DNA from: Oscillospiraceae bacterium | Lineage (GTDB): Bacteria > Bacillota > Clostridia > Oscillospirales > Oscillospiraceae | Direction: 5' to 3' | Assembly (NCBI GenBank): GCA_020866945.1 | Contig: JAJBVW010000036.1 | Location: forward strand, 1 to 10,761 | Length of the DNA: 10,761 nt | Shown: positions 1 to 6,050 of the stretch, one piece after another | How the letters are laid out: the number at the start of each line of letters is the position of its first letter | How positions within the stretch are numbered: the stretch's first letter is position 1 | Position numbers and translations under genes: made by a program | Notes under the pieces: model-generated | Database searches by the model: none | What the model was told of the DNA's origin: nothing | Seen by the model: the letters and a program-made list of their open reading frames with translations, nothing else

Positions 1-1601
1 GCCCGGAGGGACTGGGTCACGCTGGTCACGACGGAGGCGGTGTGATTCAGGCTGTCGTTCAGGCGGGCCAGGCTGTCGTCCATCTGGGCCAGGCTGTCGC
101 TGACGCTGCGGGACATGACCCCGTCCAAATCCCCGGCGGCCCGCTCAAGCCGCGCGGCGGCGGCGTTGATGTCCGCAGTGACGGCCCCGGCCATCTCCTG
201 CACGGACTGGGCGGCGCCCGCCATCTGACGGCCGGCCTCCACGGTCTGCTGGGTGCCGGCGCGCTGGGCGGATTCCATCTGGTCGGCCATTCGCTCGATG
301 GACTGGGCCACAACAAGACTCTTGTCCATGCTGGCGGCGGCGGTCTGCGCGGCGGCGGACATAGAGCGCACCAGCGCATCCTCTGTCTCGTGGTGCCGGC
401 GGTAATCGTCCATGAAGCTCTCCATCCCCTGCACCACCGTGGTCTGGGCGGAGGTCAGGGACTGGATGGTCTCCGTATAGGCGGCCATGGTGCGTATCAT
501 GTCCTGGCAGTACGCCTGGGTCTGAGCCAGGTCGCGGCCGGTCTTGCCGATGCTGTCGGACATGGTGCGGAAGCTGTCGATGGTGTCCTTCTCCCAGCGG
601 GTCAAATCCTCCGTCCGGGCCTTGAGCTGGACGAAAATACTGCCAAGGGCGGTGTTCATGTTTTCCAGGAAGTAGCGCACCACCTTGTCCATCCCGGCGC
701 GCTGATCCTCGATGGACACGGTGACATAGTTGTTGATGCTGTCCTGGAGCTGCTGCACCATGGGCTGCATCAGCGTGATGATGGACTCGCTCACCTGGTC
801 GCCCACGCTGGCGCCGAAGCGCTCCAGCGCGGCGTTTTGCTCCGACTGCATACGCAGCATGGCGTTTTCGGCGGCGTGCTCGTTGCTGGGGCGCACCCGC
901 TCGGTATAGGCGTCCTGGAACTCCCGGACGGCCTGTACGCCGCTGCGGACAAAATTTTTATAGACCAGGTTAAACAGCAGAGAATAGATAAGGCCAAAGA
1001 TGGAGGTCAAAAAGGCAATCTTAATGCCCGCCATCAGCGCCTGGGTGCTGCTCTGCATCAGGTCAACGGAAGAGGCGTCGAAATTCCGCAGGCCGTAGAC
1101 GAGGCCGATGAAGGTGAACAGAATGCCGAGACCGCTCATAATGCCGCCCAGCTGATCGCAGAAGGGCTTATTCACCGCATCGTATATGGTGTCCTCGCCG
1201 ATGTAATCCTCGATGTCGCAGTCGGCGGTCATGGCGTTCTGGCGCTGCAGGCGCTGAAGCTCCTGGAGATAGGCGGCGTAGCGCTCATCTAGACGGCGGC
1301 AGCCGAAGGGGGCGCTGTCCCGGGTGTATCTTGTGAGGAGCGTCCGCTGATCCTCGCCGGAGGTGCGGATGTCCCGCGTCACGGAGTCCAATGCCCAGAC
1401 GACTTTGGCCAGAGGGCGGGCGCAGGTCTCAAAGTAGATGACGAGAAACAGCACGGCGATGGCGTCAAAGGCCATGTTGATGGCAAAATCCACCCAGCTG
1501 TCGCCGGTGTGGGTCATGAAGAACACGCCCACGGAAATGACGAATACCAAAAGAAACAGCAGACGGCTGAGCAGGTTCCATGTCTTGATATGTTTTCCCA
1601 T
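1..1601 (-). CDS. MotA/TolQ/ExbB-type proton-channel protein with long helical tail (ZorA-like), 3' end outside window
   Basis: I translated the minus strand from the ATG at 1601; the frame is open to base 1, giving at least 533 residues. A GGGAGGA ribosome site lies 9 nt upstream. Hydrophobic segments are at about residues 14-30, 36-57, 154-171 and 192-214. The last two carry GLGILFTFIGLVYGL and GIKIAFLTSIFGLIYSLLF, typical of the MotA/TolQ/ExbB channel fold, with polar T163, T199 and S200 where ion-path residues usually lie. A cytosolic stretch of about 95 residues separates the second and third segments. From residue 215 to the window edge there is no further membrane segment, only Ala/Gln/Ser/Asp-rich predicted helix, ending in heptad-like repeats (DSLAQMD, DSLARLN, DSLN). 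The piece VVRYFLENMNTALGSIF (307-323) resembles what I recall from ZorA tails. Family knowledge: ZorA is the motor half of the Zorya defence complex and pairs with ZorB. The channel fold is well supported; a Zorya role is inferred, since no partner is visible. Confidence 0.82.
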   Translation of the reverse strand, partial: MGKHIKTWNLLSRLLFLLVFVISVGVFFMTHTGDSWVDFAINMAFDAIAVLFLVIYFETCARPLAKVVWALDSVTRDIRTSGEDQRTLLTRYTRDSAPFGCRRLDERYAAYLQELQRLQRQNAMTADCDIEDYIGEDTIYDAVNKPFCDQLGGIMSGLGILFTFIGLVYGLRNFDASSVDLMQSSTQALMAGIKIAFLTSIFGLIYSLLFNLVYKNFVRSGVQAVREFQDAYTERVRPSNEHAAENAMLRMQSEQNAALERFGASVGDQVSESIITLMQPMVQQLQDSINNYVTVSIEDQRAGMDKVVRYFLENMNTALGSIFVQLKARTEDLTRWEKDTIDSFRTMSDSIGKTGRDLAQTQAYCQDMIRTMAAYTETIQSLTSAQTTVVQGMESFMDDYRRHHETEDALVRSMSAAAQTAAASMDKSLVVAQSIERMADQMESAQRAGTQQTVEAGRQMAGAAQSVQEMAGAVTADINAAAARLERAAGDLDGVMSRSVSDSLAQMDDSLARLNDSLNHTASVVTSVTQSLR

Positions 1602-1653
1602 TGTAATGTTTCCTCCCGTATGATGGTTGTTGCGGGGTGCGTCTGTTCGACGC

Positions 1654-1676
1654 AAAAGCGGAAAATCCGCTTTTTT
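1654..1676. terminator. Small GC-rich hairpin with T-run, terminator-like on the plus strand
   Basis: A perfect 9-bp stem (AAAAGCGGA, loop AAA, TCCGCTTTT) is followed by extra T residues on the plus strand. No plus-strand gene lies upstream, so it could block antisense transcripts entering from the ZorA-like gene. On the minus strand it overlaps the predicted transcription start of that gene, so only part of the hairpin would be in the mRNA. Its role is uncertain. Confidence 0.4.
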
Positions 1677-1706
1677 ATTGTATCACATTTGGCAATGTGG
1701 TACAAT
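1677..1706. promoter_or_regulatory. Dyad-symmetric bidirectional promoter between the ZorA-like gene and nfo
   Basis: The arms ATTGTATCACAT (1677-1688) and ATGTGGTACAAT (1695-1706) are reverse complements at 11 of 12 positions around a 6-bp centre. Plus strand: -35 TTGTAT (1678-1683), 17-bp spacer, -10 TACAAT (1701-1706), start near 1713, towards nfo. Minus strand: -35 TTGTAC (1705-1700), 17-bp spacer, -10 TACAAT (1682-1677), start near 1670, towards the ZorA-like gene. Each -35 overlaps the other strand's -10, so polymerase should occupy only one direction at a time. The dyad could also bind a dimeric regulator. Confidence 0.65.
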
Positions 1707-1780
1707 GGATAATAAATATAGGGGGGACACGACACCCCATTCCGCTTTTCTATGGTACGACGTAATTATGAAATCAGTAT

Positions 1781-1798
1781 GAAATCCTCATGGATTTC
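1781..1798. other. Hairpin in the nfo 5' leader
   Basis: Arms GAAATCC (1781-1787) and GGATTTC (1792-1798) enclose the loop TCAT. If the promoter at 1678-1706 is used, the nfo leader is about 140 nt. It holds this hairpin plus a possible GGGG/CCCC pairing between 1721 and 1738. I recognise no riboswitch class in it. Confidence 0.4.
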
Positions 1799-1856
1799 GT
1801 CAAAATTTCAGAGAAACCGGCGATTTGTGGAAAAATATAAAAAGCGAGGAGAGATT

Positions 1857-2699
1857 ATGTTCCGAATTGGATGTCATATATCCGCCGCCGGAGGCTATCT
1901 GGCTATGGGAAAACGGGCGGACGCGCTGGGAGGAAACACCTTTGCCTTCTTCACGAGAAATCCCAGAGGCGGGGCGGCCAAGGCCGTAGACCCGGCGGAC
2001 GTGGCTGCGTTTGCGGATTTCTGCCGGGAAAAGGACATAGACCGCCTGGTGGCGCACGCGCCCTATACGCTCAATCCCTGCGCGGCCAAGGAAAACGTCC
2101 GGGAGTTTGCTCTCATGACCTTCCGGGACGATTTGCAGCGGATGGAAAATACCCCCGGCCAGTACTATAACTTCCACCCCGGCAGTCATGTGGGCCAGGG
2201 AACAGAGGTGGGCATTGAAAAGACGGCGGAGGTGCTCAACGAGGTGCTGTTTCCCGCCATGACCACCACCGTCCTGCTGGAGACCATGGCCGGAAAGGGC
2301 AGCGAGCTGGGCGGACGCTTTGAGGAGCTGCGGGCCATCATCGACCGGGTGGAGCTGAGCGACAAGCTGGGGGTCTGCCTGGATACCTGCCACATCTGGG
2401 ATGGGGGCTACGATGTGGTGAACGACCTGGACGGGGTGCTGGCGGAGTTTGACCGCGTCATCGGCCTGGACAGGCTGAAGGCCGTCCATCTCAACAACAG
2501 CAAAAATACCCTGGGCGCGAAGAAGGACCGGCACGCAAAGCTGCTGGAGGGAGTGTTCCCACTGGAGGCCATCGCGCGCATCGTGACCCATCCCGTGCTG
2601 GAAACGCTGCCCTTCATATTGGAAACGCCGAACGAGGAGGAGGGCTACGCGGAGGAGATTGCCCTCTGCCGCCGTCTGCATGAGGGGGAGAACGCATAG
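1857..2699 (+). CDS. nfo: Endonuclease IV (deoxyribonuclease IV, AP endonuclease)
   Basis: This enzyme cuts the DNA backbone 5' of abasic sites in base excision repair and removes blocked 3' ends; it is a three-zinc TIM barrel. The protein is 280 residues, a normal length for the family. All nine metal ligands line up with the E. coli enzyme: H67 (AHAPYTLN), H107 (NFHPGSHVG), E142 (LLETMAGKG), D176 and H179 (CLDTCHIWD), H211 (VHLNNSKN), D224 and H226 (KDRHAKL), E256 (FILETPN). I chose the ATG at 1857 because GAGGAG lies 5 nt upstream and MFRIGCHIS is the usual family start. The frame is open upstream to 1752, but those 35 residues do not resemble the family. It is divergent from the ZorA-like gene, sharing the dyad promoter, and a small gene follows 43 nt downstream. 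An active repair enzyme is expected. Confidence 0.96.
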   Translation: MFRIGCHISAAGGYLAMGKRADALGGNTFAFFTRNPRGGAAKAVDPADVAAFADFCREKDIDRLVAHAPYTLNPCAAKENVREFALMTFRDDLQRMENTPGQYYNFHPGSHVGQGTEVGIEKTAEVLNEVLFPAMTTTVLLETMAGKGSELGGRFEELRAIIDRVELSDKLGVCLDTCHIWDGGYDVVNDLDGVLAEFDRVIGLDRLKAVHLNNSKNTLGAKKDRHAKLLEGVFPLEAIARIVTHPVLETLPFILETPNEEEGYAEEIALCRRLHEGENA

Positions 2700-2711
2700 A
2701 AAGTCCCCTGC

Positions 2712-2733
2712 CCGGCCAAACTAAGGGCCGGGT
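2712..2733 (+). other. GC-rich hairpin between nfo and the small downstream gene
   Basis: CCCGGCC (2712-2718) pairs perfectly with GGCCGGG (2727-2733) across an 8-nt loop. No T-run follows, so it is not a normal intrinsic terminator. It covers the only G-rich sequence upstream of the GTG at 2743, so it might limit translation of the small gene or mark an mRNA processing boundary. Confidence 0.4.
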
Positions 2734-2742
2734 GATGAAACG

Positions 2743-2946
2743 GTGAAGCAGAATTTTGCAAACGGGGAGGGCATCCCTCTGGGCTTCGGCATGGCCCTCG
2801 CCCAAAACCCGGACGCCATGGACGTGTTCGCGGGCCTCACGGAGGCGCAGCGGCGGCAGGTGGTCGAAAAGACGGGCCGCATTCGCTCCAAAGAGGAAAT
2901 GCGCTCCTATGTAGACTCCCTCGTAGACCCGGGCTGGCAGCCATAA
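2743..2946 (+). CDS. Small hypothetical protein, 67 residues
   Basis: The gene starts at GTG 2743 and ends with TAA at 2944-2946. An ATG at 2734 is out because it meets TGA after two further codons. The product has no membrane segment or signal peptide. Its pattern (IPLGFGMALAQNPDAMDVF, then GLTEAQRRQVVEKT and SKEEMRSYVDSL) suggests a compact three-helix protein. I recall similar short proteins with the GFGMALAQN start in many gut Clostridia. The helix pattern (NP.A...F..L, then a late S..EM...V..L) also faintly resembles the C-terminal helical part of YdeI/OmpD-associated proteins. That likeness is from memory and weak, so no function is assigned. The ribosome site is poor and lies inside a hairpin. 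It probably shares the nfo transcript. Confidence 0.7.
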   Translation: MKQNFANGEGIPLGFGMALAQNPDAMDVFAGLTEAQRRQVVEKTGRIRSKEEMRSYVDSLVDPGWQP

Positions 2947-3084
2947 TCAGAAAAGTCCCTGTATCGAAGCACTATATTCAAAAAGGGACAGGGATATGCC
3001 TCGCGGCATTCCCGGGCCGCAGTATCAACAATCGTTGAATATTGCGGCAAACAGTTGAAAAAAACTAATAAAACTGCTAAACTA
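2947..3084. other. Gene-free, AT-rich stretch with hairpins and a possible promoter
   Basis: I see no coding sequence here. TCCCTGT (2956-2962) can pair with ACAGGGA (2988-2994) across a long loop. A better dyad runs from 3017 to 3047: CCGCAGTATCAAC pairs with GTTGAATATTGCGG around a 4-nt loop, with one bulge and one wobble. A sigma-A-like promoter, TTGAAA (3055-3060), 17-bp spacer, TAAACT (3078-3083), points right towards the acyltransferase region. Confidence 0.4.
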
Positions 3085-3143
3085 GGCCCTGTTAAAAAAT
3101 CGCACGAACTGCCCTCGCGGGACAGCGATTTTTTAGCAGAGCC
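3085..3143. terminator. Long inverted repeat, probable bidirectional intrinsic terminator of the nfo unit
   Basis: Left arm 3085-3103 (GGCCCTGTTAAAAAATCGC) and right arm 3125-3143 match at 17 of 19 positions as reverse complements. Inside, CTGCCC and GGGACAG can form a smaller hairpin with loop TCGC and a bulged A, followed directly by CGATTTTTT, the form of an intrinsic terminator. The A-run before and T-run after make it work on either strand. Because a possible promoter at 3055-3083 would start transcription near 3090, it might instead be the 5' structure of the next transcript, or a dispersed repeat. Confidence 0.6.
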
Positions 3144-3173
3144 TGCTTTATTGTCCCCGTCGGGACGGCAGGC
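3141..3173 (+). other. Second, nested hairpin just after the inverted repeat
   Basis: GCCTGC (3141-3146) pairs with GCAGGC (3168-3173), and inside it GTCCC (3153-3157) pairs with GGGAC (3162-3166) around a 4-nt loop. It lies just upstream of a strong AAGGAGGA ribosome site (3184-3191), so it could be part of a structured leader. I recognise no known riboswitch class. Confidence 0.4.
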
Positions 3174-3206
3174 CGCAAGCTGCAAGGAGGACAAGGGTAT
3201 AGCTTT

Positions 3207-3317
3207 ATGATAATCGTGCTGGCCTGCGATGTGCCGCTGGCCCAGAACAATGGAACGGCTGTGGCAGGCCATGGAGAGGTGCCTCCGCTCGGCGGCGGGG
3301 AGAGGGGCGGAGTCTGA
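3207..3317 (+). pseudogene. Probable remnant of a family-4 glycosyltransferase N-terminus
   Basis: A 36-codon frame starts at ATG 3207, behind AAGGAGGA about 15 nt upstream. It reads MIIVLACDVPLAQNNGTAVAG, which strongly recalls GT4 glycosyltransferase N-termini of gut Firmicutes (M-I-I-V-L-A-x-D-V, then N-N-G-T). After about codon 20 (base 3267) the match is lost, but the next frame over reads AMERCLRSAAGRGAE, a plausible continuation of the first Rossmann helix. This suggests a frameshift. The remaining ~350 residues of such an enzyme are absent, implying a large deletion. The stop TGA (3315-3317) overlaps the ATG at 3317, the probable ancestral start of the acyltransferase, as in a coupled operon. 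The identification is from memory of the family. Confidence 0.4.
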
Positions 3318-3376
3318 TGGCAAAGTAGACACTGTATTACACTGACCCGCTCCGGGACGATTTTGCGGCCCTGGCT

Positions 3377-4129
3377 ATGAAGGACAAACCGCTGCCGGAG
3401 AATTATACCTTCGTGCGGAAGAATCCGCTGTGGCGGCTGCTGTCGCTTCTCATATATTATGTGCTGGCCGTTCCCCTGGGCTGGGTGATTGACAAGGCAC
3501 TGTACGGCGTCCGCGTCCACAACCGCAAGGCTTTGCGTGAGGTCAAGGGGGGCTTTTTCCTGTATGCCCACCACACCCAGAGCTTCCATGACACCTATGC
3601 CCCCATCCTGGCCGCCTTTCCCCGGCGGAATTATGTGGTGGGCAGCCGTGGGGCGGTGTCCAATCAGCTCCTGGGCGCGCTGGTGCCGCTGCTGGGCGGC
3701 GTCCCCCTGCCGGGAAATCTCCACCAGTTCCGGCAGTTCATGGACGCCCTGGGGGAGCGATACCGCCAGGGAGCCTGCGTCACCATATACCCGGAGGCCC
3801 ACATCTGGCCCTATTATACCGGGGTGCGGCCCTTTCCCGCCGCCTCCTTCGGTTATCCCGTTCAGGCCGGCGCGCCGGTGTTTGCCATGGCCACTACATA
3901 CCGCAAAAGACGGGTCTTTAAAAACTGCCCGCCCCTGATAGCCGTGACCATCGGCGGCCCCTTCTGGCCGGATAAGACGCTGCCGGAGCATCAGGCCCGT
4001 CAAAAGCTCCGCGACGAGGTATATGATTTCCTGAAGGAAACCACCGGGAGCGCGGAGAATGTGGCGTGGTATGAGTATAAAAAAGCGCCCTCAAAGGACG
4101 CGGCGGAGGAAACGAAAAACGGCGTCTGA
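3377..4129 (+). CDS. PlsC-like lysophospholipid/glycerol acyltransferase, 5' end damaged
   Basis: The family transfers an acyl chain to a glycerol-phosphate-type acceptor at the inner face of the membrane, in phospholipid synthesis. The open part is 250 residues from ATG 3377. A hydrophobic stretch at residues 21-36 fits membrane association. The catalytic motif appears as HTQSFHD (H66 to D72), with five residues between His and Asp instead of the classical four; I recall this HTQ...D form from a Firmicute subgroup. YPEAHIWPYY (138-147) takes the place of the second acceptor-binding block. No good ribosome site precedes ATG 3377. The same frame continues upstream as TLYYTDPLRDDFAALA, which looks like genuine family sequence, back to a TAG at 3326-3328, and three codons further to ATG 3317 with GGAG before it. 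The natural start was probably 3317, now cut by an amber codon, so the product is truncated, made by re-initiation, or lost. Confidence 0.8.
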   Translation: MKDKPLPENYTFVRKNPLWRLLSLLIYYVLAVPLGWVIDKALYGVRVHNRKALREVKGGFFLYAHHTQSFHDTYAPILAAFPRRNYVVGSRGAVSNQLLGALVPLLGGVPLPGNLHQFRQFMDALGERYRQGACVTIYPEAHIWPYYTGVRPFPAASFGYPVQAGAPVFAMATTYRKRRVFKNCPPLIAVTIGGPFWPDKTLPEHQARQKLRDEVYDFLKETTGSAENVAWYEYKKAPSKDAAEETKNGV

Positions 4130-4139
4130 ACATAGGTCA

Positions 4140-4173
4140 AGGCCCCGTCATCCAAAACCGGATGGCGGGGCCT
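4140..4173. terminator. Hairpin between the convergent acyltransferase and ABC genes
   Basis: Arms AGGCCCCGTCATCC (4140-4153) and GGATGGCGGGGCCT (4160-4173) pair over 14 positions with a single non-Watson-Crick pair, around the loop AAAACC. The following T-run is weak on both strands. Its place 11 nt after one gene and 25 nt from the end of the facing gene makes a shared terminator the simplest reading. Confidence 0.7.
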
Positions 4174-4197
4174 CGCTGCGTTTCGTTATAATGTTTT

Positions 4198-6036
4198 TCA
4201 GGAAACCTCCTCGAACTGGCTGTTATACAGCTCTGCATAGAAGCCGTTGAGCTTCAGAAGATCCTCGTGGTTGCCCTGCTCCACGATGTCGCCGTCCCGC
4301 ATGACCAGGATGATGTCGGCGTTCTTGATGGTGGACAGGCGGTGGGCAATGACGAAGCTGGTGCGCTTATTCGTCAGCTTATCCATGGCCTGCTGCGTTA
4401 TCATTTCCGTCTTGGTGTCCACGCTGGAGGTGGCCTCGTCCAGAATCAGCATGGGGCTGTTTTGAATCATGGCTCTGGCGATGGTCATAAGCTGCTTCTG
4501 CCCGGCGGAGATGGCCGTGTTGTCGCTGAGGACGGTGTCATAGCCCTGGGGCAGCGCCTTGATAAAGCTGTGTATGCCGCAGGCCTTGCAGGCCTCTATC
4601 ATCTGCTCATCCGTGACGCCCTGGGTGTTATAGAGAAGGTTCTCCCGGACGGTGCCCTCAAACAGCCAGGTGTCCTGCAAAACCATGCCGAACTGGCTGT
4701 GTACGTTGCTTCGGGGGATGCTCGAGGTAGGAACGCCGTCGATAAGGATGTCGCCGCCTGTCGGCTCGAAGAACCGCATCAGCAGGTTGACCATGGTGGT
4801 CTTGCCCGCTCCGGTGGGGCCGACGATGGCCACCTTCTGTCCCGGCGCTACCTTCACGTTGAAGTCGTGGATGATCTCCCTTTCCGGCGCGGAGGGATAG
4901 GAGAACTTCACATGGCGGAACTCCACCTCGCCGTGTACGGTATCGATGCGCTGGGTCTTGCTGGACTCGTCCTCCATCTCCTCCTCGGACAGAAACTCAA
5001 AGACACGCTCGGAGGCGGCGGCGCAGGACTGAACCTGAGTCATGGCCATGGAGATCTGCCGCAGAGGGGACTCAAACAGGCGGGTATAGATAAGGAACGC
5101 CGTGATCACACCAAAGGTAATATTGCCCTCGATGATCTGCCATGCGCCCACCACGCAGACCGCCACATAGCCCAGGTTTCCGATGAAGGCCATCAGCGGC
5201 TGCATCAGGCCGGACAGGAACTGAGAGCGAAACTCTGCTTTCCGCACCGCCTGGCTCAGGGTGGCGAATTTGTCTGTCACCTCGTTCTCGGCATTCAGAA
5301 TGCGGATGGCGTCATGGCCGCTGTACATCTCCTCGATATAGCCGTTCATGTCGCCCAGGCTCTCCTGTCGGGCAGTGAAGTACTTCTGAGAATGGCTCAT
5401 GATGACTACCATCAGGATAAGGCCGATCAGGGTGGCCACAACGGTTGTCGTCGCCATGATCCAGTTGGTGTAATACATCATGATAAGGCACCCAATGAAC
5501 TGGGCCAAGGCGGTGACCAGGTTCGACAGGCTGTTCGACATGGCCTGGCCAATCATGTCCACGTCGTTTGTCATGCGGGACATCACATCGCCTGCGGCAT
5601 TGCCGGAGAAATATTTGAGCGGCAGACGGTTTATCTTGGTGTCAATGTCCCCGCGCAGCCGTCTGGCGGTGCGCTGGGTCACGGTCTGCATGATAAAATG
5701 CTGGATGAAATTGAATACCGCGCTGGCAAGATATATACCTACCAGCAGCAGCGCCACCCGCAGAACGCCGTCCATGTCAATGGTGGTGGAAAGGCCGTCA
5801 TAAATATAGTCCGTCAGTCGGCTGAGCTGATTCGGGCCGATGATGGTAAATACCGCGCCGGCAGCTGCCAGCACCAGGGCAAAGATAATGATGCCCGCCT
5901 GGCCTCTGATGTAGGACATAAGGCTCATCAAAGCGCCCCTCATGTTTTTTGCTTTTCCGCCGCTGCCAGGGCCGCCGCCCATGGGGCCTCTCCTCATCGG
6001 GGCGCGGGAAGACCTGTTGTTATTTCTTTCTGGCAT
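4198..6036 (-). CDS. ABC exporter half-transporter with the complete catalytic site (heterodimer subunit 2)
   Basis: This is a 612-residue fused permease-ATPase of the type IV exporter fold (YheH/LmrD/BmrD-like), acting in the cell membrane. Residues 1-36 are Arg/Gly/Pro-rich and polar, a cytosolic extension. Six membrane helices follow, between about 48 and 320. The ATPase domain has Walker A GPTGAGKT (406-413), Q-loop Q454, Walker B MLILDE with catalytic E534, D-loop SSVD and switch His H565 (IAHRLSTI). Its signature is altered, ISAGQ (509-513) instead of LSGGQ. That combination, with the partner's intact signature and missing Glu/His, is the known split of consensus and degenerate sites in heterodimeric exporters such as TM287/288. 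The stop of the partner is 14 nt upstream, and GGAGG lies within that gap, so the two are co-transcribed. Substrate unknown; drug or toxic-compound export is the usual role. Confidence 0.93.
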   Translation of the reverse strand: MPERNNNRSSRAPMRRGPMGGGPGSGGKAKNMRGALMSLMSYIRGQAGIIIFALVLAAAGAVFTIIGPNQLSRLTDYIYDGLSTTIDMDGVLRVALLLVGIYLASAVFNFIQHFIMQTVTQRTARRLRGDIDTKINRLPLKYFSGNAAGDVMSRMTNDVDMIGQAMSNSLSNLVTALAQFIGCLIMMYYTNWIMATTTVVATLIGLILMVVIMSHSQKYFTARQESLGDMNGYIEEMYSGHDAIRILNAENEVTDKFATLSQAVRKAEFRSQFLSGLMQPLMAFIGNLGYVAVCVVGAWQIIEGNITFGVITAFLIYTRLFESPLRQISMAMTQVQSCAAASERVFEFLSEEEMEDESSKTQRIDTVHGEVEFRHVKFSYPSAPEREIIHDFNVKVAPGQKVAIVGPTGAGKTTMVNLLMRFFEPTGGDILIDGVPTSSIPRSNVHSQFGMVLQDTWLFEGTVRENLLYNTQGVTDEQMIEACKACGIHSFIKALPQGYDTVLSDNTAISAGQKQLMTIARAMIQNSPMLILDEATSSVDTKTEMITQQAMDKLTNKRTSFVIAHRLSTIKNADIILVMRDGDIVEQGNHEDLLKLNGFYAELYNSQFEEVS

Positions 6037-6050
6037 AATAAAGCACCTCC

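Noticed and set aside
42..1292. Long plus-strand open frame (416 codons) opposite the ZorA-like gene
   Set aside because: It is rich in Gly/His/Leu with no domain pattern, while the minus strand gives clear membrane segments and a family motif with a good ribosome site. It is an antisense artefact of GC-rich codons.
1752..1856. 35-residue N-terminal extension of nfo
   Set aside because: It has no family resemblance and runs through the leader hairpin, and the ATG at 1857 has its own ribosome site.
1800..2681. Minus-strand open frame opposite nfo
   Set aside because: The plus strand has all nine zinc ligands of endonuclease IV; the antisense translation has no recognisable feature.
3085..3143. 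Insertion-sequence or MITE ends
   Set aside because: No flanking target duplication or transposase was found; the T-run after a hairpin fits a terminator better. A genome-wide copy count would decide.
3092..4003. Minus-strand open frame opposite the acyltransferase
   Set aside because: No start context or domain; it also crosses the terminator-like repeat and the leader hairpins.
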